Shown here one piece after another: positions 43,521-56,671 of a stretch of DNA of 64,000 nt (within the stretch, counting starts at the first letter, position 1; each line of letters opens with the position of its first letter). The stretch lies in the NCBI GenBank assembly GCA_013396655.1, contig WBMV01001018.1, forward strand, positions 1 to 64,000. The letters run 5' to 3'. The notes under the pieces were generated by a model that was not told where the DNA came from, searched no databases, and saw only the letters and a list, made by a program, of their open reading frames with translations. Origin of the DNA: Campylorhamphus procurvoides (taxonomy: Eukaryota; Chordata; Aves; Passeriformes; Dendrocolaptidae). The position numbers and the translations under genes were made by a program.

Positions 43521-46500
43521 TACAGCAGAATACAGAGGCACTTGCCCAGACATCAGCTGGGAAATAAGCCATGACCTTATTTCTTCATTCATTTAAAATA
43601 TTTTAATCTTTTGAACTGTTTTGCTCTTGAAACCAGTAAAATGACTGTCCTCTTACCTCTGTTGATCTGAGCAGCCCAGCAGTGGCCTGCAGGTCTCAGC
43701 AGTGAGGGCAGCAGGCAGCTGGGGAATCCTTTGCAAAGACACACAGCAGAAGCAGTGTCAGAGAGTAACTCCTAGCACAGCTCCTACCTGGGTGCAGAGC
43801 ACTCCCTCCCCTGCTCTGCTTTTGCTGTGATGTGTAACTGTACTACCAGGAGTCACCCAGCAGCCTGGGAGATTCCTCTGCTGCCTCGTCTGAGCATTGT
43901 ATCACCTGCTTTAACTTGGGATGGGAAAAAGGCCATGTCTTGGATGGATATAATTTATTCTTTCGAGGTCATTACGGTTTGATTCCTTCTGCCTGTGGCA
44001 ATGTGGTGTGGTCACAGCTGAAGGGACAGCAGGGCAGGGTGGAGGGGCTGCAAAGGGAAGTGGCTCTTGGAGCTTCTGAAATAGTCACAGTTTGGTCAGG
44101 TCTGGGCCTGAAAGGCACAGTGGGTGAGGATAGAGAAGACTGTGGCTGCTTTATAAAAGAATAAAAATAAATTACGAGAGCTTCTCTTTCTTTCCCTCCT
44201 CTCCATTTTTAGCACTATGGGACGCTTAGTCTGGATTCAGGGTGCTCAGATAAGGAGTTTCCAGTCACTGCAACAGGGAACTTCCACCCTGTGCACTCAG
44301 GAGGCTCTTTCATGGTTTCAAGGTTATAGAACAGTCCTGTTTCTGGGGTGTGCTCTGATCTACACTGCAGAAGGGCCATCACAAACCAATTTAAGGGGAT
44401 GCTGTTAATGTGATTAAGGCACAGTAACATTGATTTTTCTTCAACTATTTCTATGTAAAGGAGCACATGAAAGAGAATGCTCATTTTTTTTGTTGTTGTT
44501 CTGTACTACAGAAACTCAAAGGAATGAAAATGTGCCATACACTTTTCTCATGCACAACTCTATCCAATGATGTTTAAAAGAAGACTTCAGAAACTGCAGG
44601 GGGAGACCTGATGTTTCTCAACTCTTTCCTCATCTAAGTCACTCAGAGACATAACCTGATGTGAATTTGTGAGGCACTCCAATTCAGGAGCTCTTACTCA
44701 TCAGGATTTATCCCTGCAGCTCACTTTCTGCATGAGTGTGCCTCTTCAGGAACACTATAATTTCTTTTTCATTGCAAACAGATTGCCTGGGCTAAATACC
44801 TGCCTCTTATTTTGCAGGCAGAGGAGGTCAATAAGAGCCTTTCTAGAATCTCTCCATAAAAGGCGACAGTACATAACAGCTTAACCTCTAATCCATATTA
44901 ACAGACTGCCTTTATTTATTGTTTGCCTTGGGTGAAGACAGAGCCAGGTAATCCCCAAGGAGCAGCCCAGGAGCAGCTCATGACCTTCTTTTACAAGAAG
45001 GGAGATACCAGTGGGCAAAGCCCTTTTCAGCTTCAGCATCGGGCACAGGGCTATTTAGCAGAGAAACACCGAGTGTTAGTTGTTGAAACTTTTTCACGCA
45101 TTCCCCGAAACAAATGACACTATTCTGAATATTTTCTTTGCCGCGCAGTAAATAAAGTCTTTCGTGTTGACAATGCTAATATTACATTTTCAAATCGATT
45201 TGCATTGGTGTTTATTTTTTTTCTGATTTTTTATTGCATTTTATAAATGCCAGAGGAGAGATGCACCAAGCTCACTTTGAGACAGCCCTGTTTCTTGGGA
45301 TAGCACCTTGCAGTGACACAGGTGATCATATGGCATCTCGACATGGTTTGCTGGCTCACTCGGTGGGAAGGTTATTTCAACCACACTTGTGGGGCTGAGG
45401 CTGGAGGACAAGTCGGGAATGCTGATTTTAAGGGGGGTTAAAAATTGGATTATTTCGTACAAATAATTTTTCAAGGGTAAATATTCCTAATGTGAAGTAA
45501 TCTTAAGTTGTTTTCATCTAATTAGTGCATTAAATCTACCAGATAATCATGGGAAAGATGGGAAGGGAGGTGAGAAAATAATTTGCTAGTATTTGTAATT
45601 CTGGGGTTTAGCAAAGCCACCTTGGCATTTAGGGGGCAGACTAAGAAATTAATGGTAAACATTATTTTTAAGGAAGAGTTATGCACATTTTGTGTTCTGA
45701 CTAATAAATCTTTTCTAATGCATGAAGATACATATGTAATTAAGTTGGTTTTACTTACTTTTGCGTTTTAGCAATGCACAAGACAGGCAGCTGGAAAATG
45801 CTCTTCAACGTTAAGTCACGTACCTAGAAATAAGTTCATTTTTATTTATAGAAATACTGATCCACATCTGCTTGTTATTTCATTTATTCTTAAAGTACAT
45901 CCTCTTGTTTAAGAATACCTTAAAAGCTCATTTGATTGATTTTTCAGTCTCATTTTTCGCTAAGTGAAAGGATTAATTTCTTGGTGATTTTTAAAGATTC
46001 TTTTTCTCCCTCCTTTATGAAGCCTGTTTGTAATGCTGAATACCAAAAGTCTGTCCCCTGAAGCAGCTGAGATGGCACTGGCAGGGGGTGTTAGAGCTGT
46101 AATAATGTGAGAGGGGCTTCCTGAAGGTACTGAGAGTAAGTTCTTGGACAGTTTGTCTCATCTCAGCATAGGAAATACGAAAAGAAAGCCACAACACTTC
46201 TGAGAATGGATGATTTTCATTTTCTTTCCAGTTACTGAAGGATTTTGACCCCAGTTCTGTAAATGCACAGAGGGTGTTTTTCAGATTTATTCTGATTAAT
46301 AGGAAATTATGACTGATCTCAGCACTGTGAGAAGTGTCAGTGGTGCTTTTTTTGGAAAGGAGGCCTTGGAAGGACATTGGCCTTCCAAACCAGAGCCACC
46401 CAAAACTGCCAGTCTTATTTTCTTCTAGTGCTGCTTTGGCAGAGTAACTTTGTGCTTCTCCCAGTTCCAGGATGTGCAGATCTGTTCCAGAAAACTCCCT

Positions 46501-49500
46501 TGGGACTACGAGGTTGAGCATAATTGAAATCCTGAATTAACTGCAAATCTAGCGACAGAAAAATTGATTTAATACTATGACAGGATTTAGAATGTAAATA
46601 TATTGCATTAGTGGAAAAGTTCAACTAAATAAAAGAAATGGATGGTAAGGACTGACAAATCCAAGGCAGAATTGTATCTGTAAGACTAATTAAATGTGTG
46701 CACCATGAGAACCAGTGCCTTTGGAAGTAACATATTTTAAGTTTTGTAAGTATTTTAACTCAATTTTGGACAAAGAGCCAACTGGAGAACCTTAGGAGAA
46801 GACAGGTGACCTTTTTGCAGGGCCAGCAGTGTGGTGTTTAATATTCCAAGTATTTCACTTCCTTGTGACTGAGACTGTGAAGCCTCTCTACCGAGTGCAT
46901 TTACTGCAGGACTGTTGTATTATTTCTTTAAACTTGAAAACAGAAGAACAGATTTCAAATCTCAGCAGCAGCCAGATAAGTCCAACCTTAGTTTTCATAT
47001 ACATGCAGTATCAGTATGGAGCAACTTTAAAGCTTTGGGGCTGGAACCATTCTTAATTGTAGGGAAAACCAAAAGATGTTGCTGTTTTCCTATTCTTTTA
47101 TAGGGAAAGGGCTTTTTTTTTTGGTGGTAATACTACTTTGTAGACTGGAATTCCAGTATTTATTTGATATTTAGAAACATGGCAGAACATTGTGTTGCCT
47201 TTTTGCTGCAAGTACATAAATCCCATAAATATGGAAATACACCTCTAAGGGGAAAAAAGTGTCCTATTTCCATTATGCAAACAACTTTCTTGAGTACTTC
47301 ACAACTTTTGCCAAACAAGATTTTGGCAATATAATGCTTTATAAGGCATTTTGTAAGGCTAATTCAAACTAGTTCCTTTCATTAAATGAACAATTTGTAG
47401 CAATTAGGAAGGAAAGGACCACGAGGTAAAATGTTTTTATTCTGTATCAATCCCTTTGTTTCACTGGGGATGAAGGGAGGGAACTGCAAACAGGCTTTAA
47501 TTGCTGTGATTGCACCCAAACAGCACGTCCTTCCATTTGGCACAGTCCTAGGACAGCTGCAAACAAAAATCTAATTGCTCAACATCTCCAGAATATGTTC
47601 AGATCTCTGCTCTCCTCTAAGGTAAAGTCAAGGAGAGCCACATATTTGGATTTAAGTGCAAAGTCAAACGTTTGAATTTAGCTCATCTTTCTTCTAACTA
47701 ATTCTGGCAAATGTATTTGCTTTAATGGTTCTTCTCAAGCAGAAATAGGTACAGAAATGGAAACTGACTCATGAAGGGAAGGCAAGATTTTGCTGATAAC
47801 ATTTGAAAATTTCCCAATTATCAGAGACATTTCCAAAAGTACTGAAGAATTCTGTTCTGTGATATAAAAATGGTTATCTTGCTTTTAGCTCAACTGTATT
47901 TCAAAGATATTTATCTGCAACTTTGGTTAAATTTGCAGCCCCTGAGGCAGACTAACAAAATACCAAAAAGTGTCAAACATTAGGTAATACAAAATGAGAC
48001 ATAATTTTCTTTCAAGGTCACTAGAATTCTTATGTTGCAGATAAATAATATGACCCATTTCTCTATTTGAAATCAATTATAATATTTAACATGTTCAGCA
48101 TATGCTACTAAAAAGGTCATTGCTCTCTGGGTAGATGGGGTTCTTGTATAGCACAAGAAGTGTTAATAATGACTTGATCCTAAAAACAAATGCTTTCAAA
48201 AATGACCCAACTGAATTGAAATAAATACGAGTGTGTGTTCAGGTTTCCACTTCTATGCTACAGTATTGCCCCATCACACACCAGTGGAGCTTCTGCTCAA
48301 CAAGCCACCAGCTCTCCTGACCTGAGAGAAGCATTCACTGACTGTGCTGCCTAAATGACCCCGAGCTGCTGTGCCGTGCTCTGCACGAGAAGAGATGGGA
48401 CACCAATTGATGCAGGAGCAGAACTGAAATGTCCAGCTCGTCATTTTGTGGAGCAAAATCTGACACGTGAAATATGGTTTGAGCTTTGGAGACAACAGCT
48501 GACATTTGGGTTTGCTCTGAGAGCTCTGCAAAGGAAAGGCCCTTTGGAGGTGCCACTTGAGGCAGTGGGGACAAGTGAGCCCCAGAAGCCAAGATAAAGC
48601 AAAGGAGAGTGTTTAAGCTGTGTGCTGTCTGCCTAAACACGGGACAGGGACGCTTTTCTCTGTGCAAAACACTCATCCTCTTCGGTTCACCAACTGGAAC
48701 AGCTTGGCCAGCGTGATGCTGGTTTGTTTGCCAAGTTATGCCAAGGTCACAGGAACCCATCAGTGGTTCACATGGGGTCATAACAGCACAGTCTGGCTCT
48801 ACAGTCCACTGGAAATCAGCCTAAATAGCTACAGAAGATTTTTAATTCTTACAATTTTTATAAAAATACCAGTAAGTTACCAATTCAAGTTACCACTGGA
48901 CGTGAAGGCAAGTGCTCTAACCTACTTTCTGGATTTATTTCTCCCCTCTCTTTTTTTATCCTTGCCCTCCCAATGAAGTGGACTCCACACTGTTCTCTCC
49001 TGCTTTTGGAAAGTGCCCAAACATGAAGTGATCTCTGAGAAGACAATGAGCAGCAAAACCTGAACAAAGCTCTGTCCTGTTTCAAGAAGGGCTTTGAACT
49101 TCCAAAATTTCAGATACATCCTGTGGCATGATAAGAGGACCCATTTAAATATCAAAGAGCATGTTTTCTGAATTCGACATATAAACATTATGTTGCTTGA
49201 AAAGACTGAAAGGTATAAGTTTTGAATTTATCAATGTAATAATGAGATTTCCTTAAAGTCAGATGAACTTCAAATATCTTTATCACGAGCATGCTGGTAT
49301 TTTCCATTATTTGCATTTGCTGGCAACCTTTTTGTCCTTCCAGGAGAGAACACTTGTCTTATTTACACAAAATAAAGACAGCTTCACTTTCTAAGTTCAA
49401 TATTTTGGGCAAGCAATAATATACCAGTCTGCAGGCCAGTCTTAGCAGGAAATAGTCGCAGTGCTGATCACACTGAGATGACTCGTGGTATCAGCTCATT

Positions 49501-49831
49501 TTGAGAAGTTTAGTAAACATGTTATCTCCAGCACGAGTCTGATGTAATGTTTATAAGTTCAGTCTGCCCTGTTTTGTCCTTGTTGGGGATACATTTGTTA
49601 TCAAAACAGCCTAAAAGTCTTTTCTTCATCATAACCTTCAGAAAGTCACGTACATGTTTCATCATGATCTAAAATTGAACCATGTGTTTAAAGGGAAATC
49701 CCTCATGCTCTCAAAACACTTTCCTGAATTTAAAACTTTAAATCTTACTTATAATGAAGCTTGAACAACTTGATACTGCAGAAAGCTTTTAGCTGATAAT
49801 CTGATCTTTATGTGAGTAGGTTCCATCCTGT

Positions 49832-49960
49832 CTAAATAGTCAATATGTCAAGTGTTATGGTGGATTATCCATGTTTAAATAATGAATATGTCAAATTGTA
49901 TCGTGGATTATCTATGCCTAAATAATGAGGATAACAAGTTGTATGGTGGATTATCTATAT
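49832..49960. repeat. 43-bp minisatellite, three copies
   Basis: Units start at 49832, 49875 and 49918, each opening with YTAAATARTG and containing a GGTGGATTATC-like core. The third copy is the most diverged. Intergenic. Confidence 0.85.
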
Positions 49961-50835
49961 GACTGCAAATGCTTACTTGACATTATGGTTAGATGGTCAT
50001 CTATATTTATTAACATAAGGAACACTTGAGTTAAGCTGGACTTATAAACACAGAAGGAAAATTTTATGGACAGTCAATGAAAAGGAAATGCAGTCTATAT
50101 AACATATTTCTGAATGTTCTGAAAAGGCCCTGGGTTTGTTAGTACTCTTTTTACACTCAACACATTTTCTGTTTCAAACAGTGTATTTAAAGTGCAGAAA
50201 TTGTGACAACAATGATTTTTTTCCCTTGAATTTCCAGTCTTACAAACTATCAGTCTAAAGAAGCTCAGTCTAATCCTGGCACCTCCAACACCAGAGGGAT
50301 TTGCAGGCTGCAGTGATTCCATTCTCTGTGCTGCTGAGAAGGTCTCTGCTCATGTGTCACCATCTGGAACATCCTAAGAAATGCTCTGCTGCAATGGAAA
50401 GTCAGCCCATCTCCTCAGTTCTTAGCTGAGCTGAGTCAGTGGGACTATTGTTTGTATGTTCCTTTAATCCTTTTTCTTCACCTGAAATAAGCAGTTAGAA
50501 CTGAATGTGCACACCAGGAATGGAAAAGGGAGTACAATTTGTAGTTGTTCTCAGAGTCAATCAACACTTCAAATTTTTCAGCATATATATTAACACAATA
50601 TTTATTATATGGAAACTCACAGCTACTGCTCTCACACCTCAGTGTGGCAGGGATGAGCAAGAAGTCATGGGGCAAGTTCTCTACTCAAGATCTTCTCAGC
50701 AACTTCTCTAATCACCTCCAGAGACAGAAAACTTCTTTCCAAGATGGACTTTTTCAGATTGTTCAAATGTCTCCAGGTTTTTCCTACCATTTGCTTGTGG
50801 TTTAAGATCCTCAGGAATTTCCTTCATTAGCAGAA

Positions 50836-51290
50836 GGGCATTGAGGAGCAGGAGGATGTCCAGAGAAGGGAAGGAAGTTGGGGAAGGGGCTGGAGCACCA
50901 GGAGTGGCTGAGAGAGCTGGGGGGGCTCAGCCTGGAGAAAAGGAGGCTCAGGGGGGACTTTCTTGCTCTCTACAAATCCCTGACAGGAGGGGGGAGCTGG
51001 GATGGGTCAGGCTCTGCTCCCCGGCAACAGGGACAGGATAAGGGAAAACAACCTCAGGTTGGGCCAGGGGAGGTTCAGGTTGAATATTGGGGAAAATTTC
51101 TTCACTGAAAGGGCTGTCCAGCCCTGGCACAGCTGCCCAGGGCAGTGAGGGAGTCACCATCCCTGGGGGGATTTGTACATATGGCATTTTTGGACCTGAG
51201 TTAGTGGTGGGTTTGGCAGTGATGGGTTAATGCTTGGACTCGATGATCTCAAAGGTCTTTTCCAACATAAACTATTCTATGATTCTTTTC
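50836..51290 (+). mobile_element. CR1 LINE fragment, sense, about 455 bases
   Basis: The longest CR1 piece here. It runs from GAGCAGGAGGATGTCCAGAG through CTCAGCCTGGAGAAAAGGAG and GAAATTTCTTCACTGAAAG-like sequence to GGACTCGATGATCTCAAAGG and a terminal ATTCTATGATTC. It is 5'-truncated and has no coding frame for reverse transcriptase. Confidence 0.92.
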
Positions 51291-54200
51291 ATCTCTTCCC
51301 TCTCTAGTAAAGAGAGCTTTAATAAGGGAGCATACCACAGCAACATCACAAGAGGGAGGGGAGGCAGCTGTGTAAGAGTCTTTTCTCTAGCCAGCATTTA
51401 TTTTACAGTAGTTATGCCCCCATATCCTAAAGGGCAAGGACACAAGTTCATATTTTCCACGTGCAGGTCTCTGAGAAGTCAGGAACAGCCCAAGTGAAAA
51501 GGACATGATACATCAGGCAGGAAAGCTGCCGAAGAGCCACCTAGCCTTGAGGAACAAGCCACACCTATTCTGCTTTAGGGAAAGGAAAGGGACTGTCCTC
51601 ACTTAAGCTCTCTCAACCTAAAAGAGTGTTGTTTGTGAAAAATAACAGTGTCAGGAAATAGGATTAATTTTCAAGGCGAAACTTCAGGTTTTTTATGTCA
51701 GCATACTTGCTTTTCAATTTATTTCTAAATACATTATTTCATATTCGAAATAAAATTCAGTCAAGTTCTTGGGGTCTTTTGGGTTTGGTTGTTTTGGGGG
51801 GGTTTTGTCTGGTTGAAGGCCTTATTAGGTATAACCTGATCTGGAAATAAGCATTTGATTATTCAAAAGTAAGTGTTTGGCTTTCCATCAGGCAAGCAGT
51901 GAAAAAGGGAGTTCTTTTTCCTAGTCAGCTATAAACACCTCTACTTCATTTTTTACTTGGCCTTTTGTTTATTTGCAGTGGCGTTCACTCATTTGAAGTG
52001 CCATTTATTACAGAGAGAATACAGGAATACTTGAAAATATGCATAAGGAAGTACAGTATGGAGGGCCTGGAAATTTCACATACAAAAAGACTGGCTAAGG
52101 AGCATTTATATCTACTCTTGAAAGAAAAAGGCTGAAAGGAGCTTCACCAAACACTGCTCTGGCTCTGAGTGCCACTCCTGGTGACACAGCTCTTGAAAGG
52201 ACCCCACAGGGACAGGCAGCAAATATTCTAAATACTAAATATTCTAAACTACATGGACAAATGGGAACCTATGCCTCTGTCAGGCTTTCTACGATCAGAA
52301 ATCACTCCCAGCACACCTCTGCTTACAGCTGCTGTCATTGATCTTCTCCAGGAACCCCCTGGAACAGCATAAGCACTCTGGAGAGGAGCAGAGAAGACAG
52401 ATGGCTAAAATATCTCCTCCCATCCTGTCAAATCCAAGCCTTACAGTGGCACAGAAACACACAGGACCCAATCAGCTCTCCCTCTCTTGTTCCAGCCTGC
52501 TTGGCTCTGATGAACACACTGCACTATACATTAATTCCCAGAGCAATGAATGAAAAATGAGCAATTAGGGAACCTCCTTCATCTAACCCCCTCCTCACCA
52601 TTGTCCAGCTGTCTCATGTGAAACAACTCATTTAAAGAGAGACTATTACACAGAGTCACTCCAGGGATTTCCCTCTTGTAATATTAAACGCCCCAGCTAT
52701 CAGGGGCAACTCCTGCCACAGTCTTCCTCCTCTCTGCTCAGACTCTGTGTGTCCTTTACAGTTCTAACCACCTGCATTGGTGTTTGGCCAATACAGACAC
52801 ATCGAGTTCTCCTAAGCAATCGTTTCAAATGAGACCCTGCAGGTGGGAGAGGCCACCAGGGAGCCACATCTCTGAGCACAGGAGGCATCAGGCACTGTGT
52901 CCCCACCACTGTGGAGAGCAGCAGGACCATGAGTGTCTCATGCAAGACAGCTGGTCAAGGCCAGGGTGTTGGAAACATGATCCTTCCCATCCTGCAAATT
53001 GTTTCTGTATTCAAATCTAACTACAACAACGTTTGCAAGAAAGCAAACCTACTTCTAGTGCCAGCCATCGGCATTTCTGCACGTGATCCTATAGATCTTT
53101 TGAGGAGTTAAGGTGGAGAAATGAAGTCATTTGTAAGGACTTGCATGTCCAGTTCCTTTTGGGGCATCCAAAACACGTATAAGGCTTTGAAATGCTCATG
53201 CCTAAGCTGTTTATTTCCATACGGAAAAATTAAATCTTTAAAATATCTTTTTCTTTACAGTGACTGCATAAAAAAAGCCAACCCCCAAACATGTATTATG
53301 CACCCTCAAGAGGGCAGCATGGGATTTCAAGAATCACCTTAGTAAAGGGAATAATGCTTGGCACAACAGCAGGCTCTAATGGCAGCACGTAATTAATGCT
53401 GTAAATATTAATTAGAAAAAAATGAAGGCAGAAAATAAGGTAAGTGGCTGGCAGTATCATTCAGTGACCTGCCCATTGCTGCTCATGGAGCCCCACGTGG
53501 CTGCCAGCAGCAGGTGATGCAGGACTGCAGATTCCATGGCAGTTCTTGCTTAGCCAACACGTACTGTGAGCAATCTGATCCAAACTGTGATAGCTCTGTG
53601 TTCTCTCACAGAGAAATTCTTGCCTCTGAGTGGCAATAATTCTAGTCATGCTTTCAAATGGTACATAGGAATTTGGGGTTAGAGGAACACAGACTGCAGG
53701 GTGATCCCATGAGCAACTGAGTACAGGGACTTTTATGGTACTGCATCATTTTATCCCCCCATAAAAGTATTGTTCCATCCTAAAAGATTGTTTTCCTCTC
53801 ACTATTTCTCAATTTCAGAATTTCTTTGCTCTAACTGACCTTATATAAAAATTTCCATGTAGAGTTATTCACATTCAATTTATACCTTTTGGTTCTTGTG
53901 TCAACACTATCACTTAGCACCTACACTGTTTGTGTTTTGTTTAATAAATCATGTTTCTATCTTTCATGCTATGACAAAATCCTCCAATTCCTTGATCATT
54001 TTAGTAAAAATTCTCTCTGTTCCCATGTTAGTCTCCTTCCTTGAGCAAACATGATAGATTATCAGTCCAGCTGAACAATTCCTGAGTCACTGTCCTTAAT
54101 ACTTCATCAAGCCTATTGGAAATCCATCATGTCACCACATGTGCTTTTTCAAACACTGATGGGTTAGGGATGACAATGCTATCATGTATTTTGAAGGCTT

Positions 54201-56618
54201 GGAGAAGGGATGAACTTGGGAGTTAACTGCAGGGACAGCCTCCAATTCTGCCATCACTGCAACAGGCCAGGACAAAACAAGACTCAATTCCTGTATCTCA
54301 TTTTAGAATGGTGATAATATCCACCCATGCTACTATATAACTGACACCACAACTATAAAATTATATAGAAATATAATACATACCATATGTCTTAGTAGGA
54401 TACTTTTCAACTCATTAAAGTAGTGTATCTGGTGAATTTCCCACAGTGAAGTCCAAGGTCAACTCAGTGCTTTGATACTGGAATATCACTGCACAACCCA
54501 TAGTACTTCATGTACTATGATGCTTTCTCTTTTTTCTAGTGAATTTTCTGAACTAAAATAAATTTCATACCAGGAGAATGCCTTCTGGAATTATTCTTTA
54601 AATTGGTGTGATTAGTTCCATCATAAATGCTTTGTAGTAAGAGGGAAATGTTTAGCAGCACTTCTGTGACTACTGCTTCTCAACACCTTACTGCCAATTG
54701 TAGTGCATTGCAAAATAAAAATTATTTCTTTCCCGATTTTTTGAAGGTTGTTGTTGTTGTTGCTTTTGGGTTTGTTTCTGAGAAACCATTTGACCTGAAA
54801 CACAAAGGACTGCCTGCCCCTGTTATCAGCAAAGCGCCCAGTGAGATAGCCTGCACTGTTTCTCAAATAGTCAGGATCTCATGTATCATACCCATGCCAG
54901 TTGTACCAAATCTTCCCAAACTCTTTGTGCTCAGCACTGTGTGTTTTGGCCCTGCAGCAAATCACCTGTGGTTGGACTAAGCCAACCCTAAGGGGGGACA
55001 CTGAGATGGCACCAAAACACTGCAGGGCTGGGGTCAGTGAGAGCTGGGGGAGTGCTAAACCCCTCCCCGAGAGCAGAGAGGTGGATTTAGTGCCCTGCCA
55101 GCCAGAGTTCTGCCACAGACAATGTGGAGATGAGCAGTGCTGCAGGGGAAGAGGAGCCAGCACACTCATTGGCCTCATGCTCCCAGCTTCCCTCTCACTG
55201 GCAACATGAGACAACACACTGTGAAACATCACAACATCCAGGCTATTTGCAGGCTCATTTCATCTGTCAGGGCTTTACACTGCCTCTTCTCTTGCTAAGT
55301 AGGAATTTGTCCTGCTCTCCTAAAGTTTATTGGGGGAATCTGCTTTAAGACATCTGCATCTAAAATAACATTTCAATTAGATACTCTTGGTTTTACAAGG
55401 TTTCTACACACTTAATAAGTGTTTTGATGTGAAACAAAGCAAAGACAAAAAAGCTTCCAGACTGAATCACCTTAGAACTGAAAGAAAAAAAAAAGACAAA
55501 ACACACCTGACTTAAAAGAGGATCTATATTTTCTTGACTGACCTATACCAGTGGGCTCTGCATTTATATAATTCCCAGGAATTTATAAGTAGCACTTCTA
55601 CATGATCACTGATTCATTCCGGTGCTGTTTGATGCTCCTGCTTCTTATAACATATGGATTGTGCAGGTTCAACCTACAGCCTTGCTGAGATTTACCCGAC
55701 TTCTCTCAGGCTCAGATTCAGAGAGCAGCTTCCTGGCAGAGAAGGATGAGCACACTCACAACTATGCATTACTTCTGGTAGGGTTTTGTTTTCTAGTTGA
55801 GAAAGGAAAAAAGAAAACGTAACAGGCTTATTCATCAGGATAAATCCCGAGCTCAGACCTGCAGCACTAGAACAGCTCTTCTGATACAGCTCCAGGGAAG
55901 CTTCAGCTGGAAAAGTTTCTTTTTTTCTGGCTGATCTCTGTGTTTCATTGTCCCAGGTATGCAGCAATATTCAGTTACACAAAGGAGGTACCTATGCTGT
56001 TTGCACACACACAATTACATTATGGCATCAAAATCCATAGGGGTGGGATTACCCACCAGCAGATACTGTCATTGCTTATCCTGTTGAGAAGCCTGCACAC
56101 CATGAGCTTAGTCCCCAGACTCCTCCTTTCAGGGTGTAACCCCTTTCTGTTGGACAAAGGCAGGGATAGTGAGGTTGTCAAGAGGCAAACTCTGGCTTCC
56201 TGAACCTCTTCCCCAAACCCAAACCTGGAGTAGGTTAAAGGAGATGGAAATCTGCTCTGACACTTGCCAAATGGAAAGCTTAAAACTGTATCATCTGAAA
56301 AGAAACAGCAGAAAGACACATCTCTGGTTAAACTTTCCTCTATCCCCAACACAGGTACTGTATGAGGATTACTGTGTCCTGAGGACTGGATACACATTCA
56401 GCCTTCCCAGCTGGAGAATGAAAAGCACTTTCTCCTCAGGAAGTATTGGTTCAAACTCGCACTGAACTAGCACAAAGCCAGAGAAGCCCCTTGTTTTCAT
56501 GTTTCATTCCAAGTGCCTGGACTGTCCATCCACCTGCACCTTCCTGCTCCCAACCCCAAGCTTTCCATGACTGGACTGTTGGCTTTGGTGGTGGTTAGCA
56601 GGTTTTACACTGCATTAC

Positions 56619-56671
<53 letters not shown>

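Larger units (their letters stand above)
43226..50835. other. Intergenic DNA, no gene recognised
   Basis: Contains the small repeats at 43467 and 49832. The open frames are short, overlap one another on both strands, and lack splice-site or family support. Confidence 0.6.

Noticed and set aside
48355..48597. An 80-codon + strand frame with a fairly balanced composition.
   Set aside because: An equally open frame runs on the opposite strand. No known family, splice sites or conserved motif was seen.
50841..51187. Open frames on both strands in the GC-rich stretch.
   Set aside because: They lie inside the sense CR1 fragment and do not match the CR1 reverse transcriptase or any other protein I know.
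56619..56670. Regular repeat considered as a CRISPR-like array.
   Set aside because: It is a plain tetranucleotide microsatellite without spacers, in a vertebrate genome.
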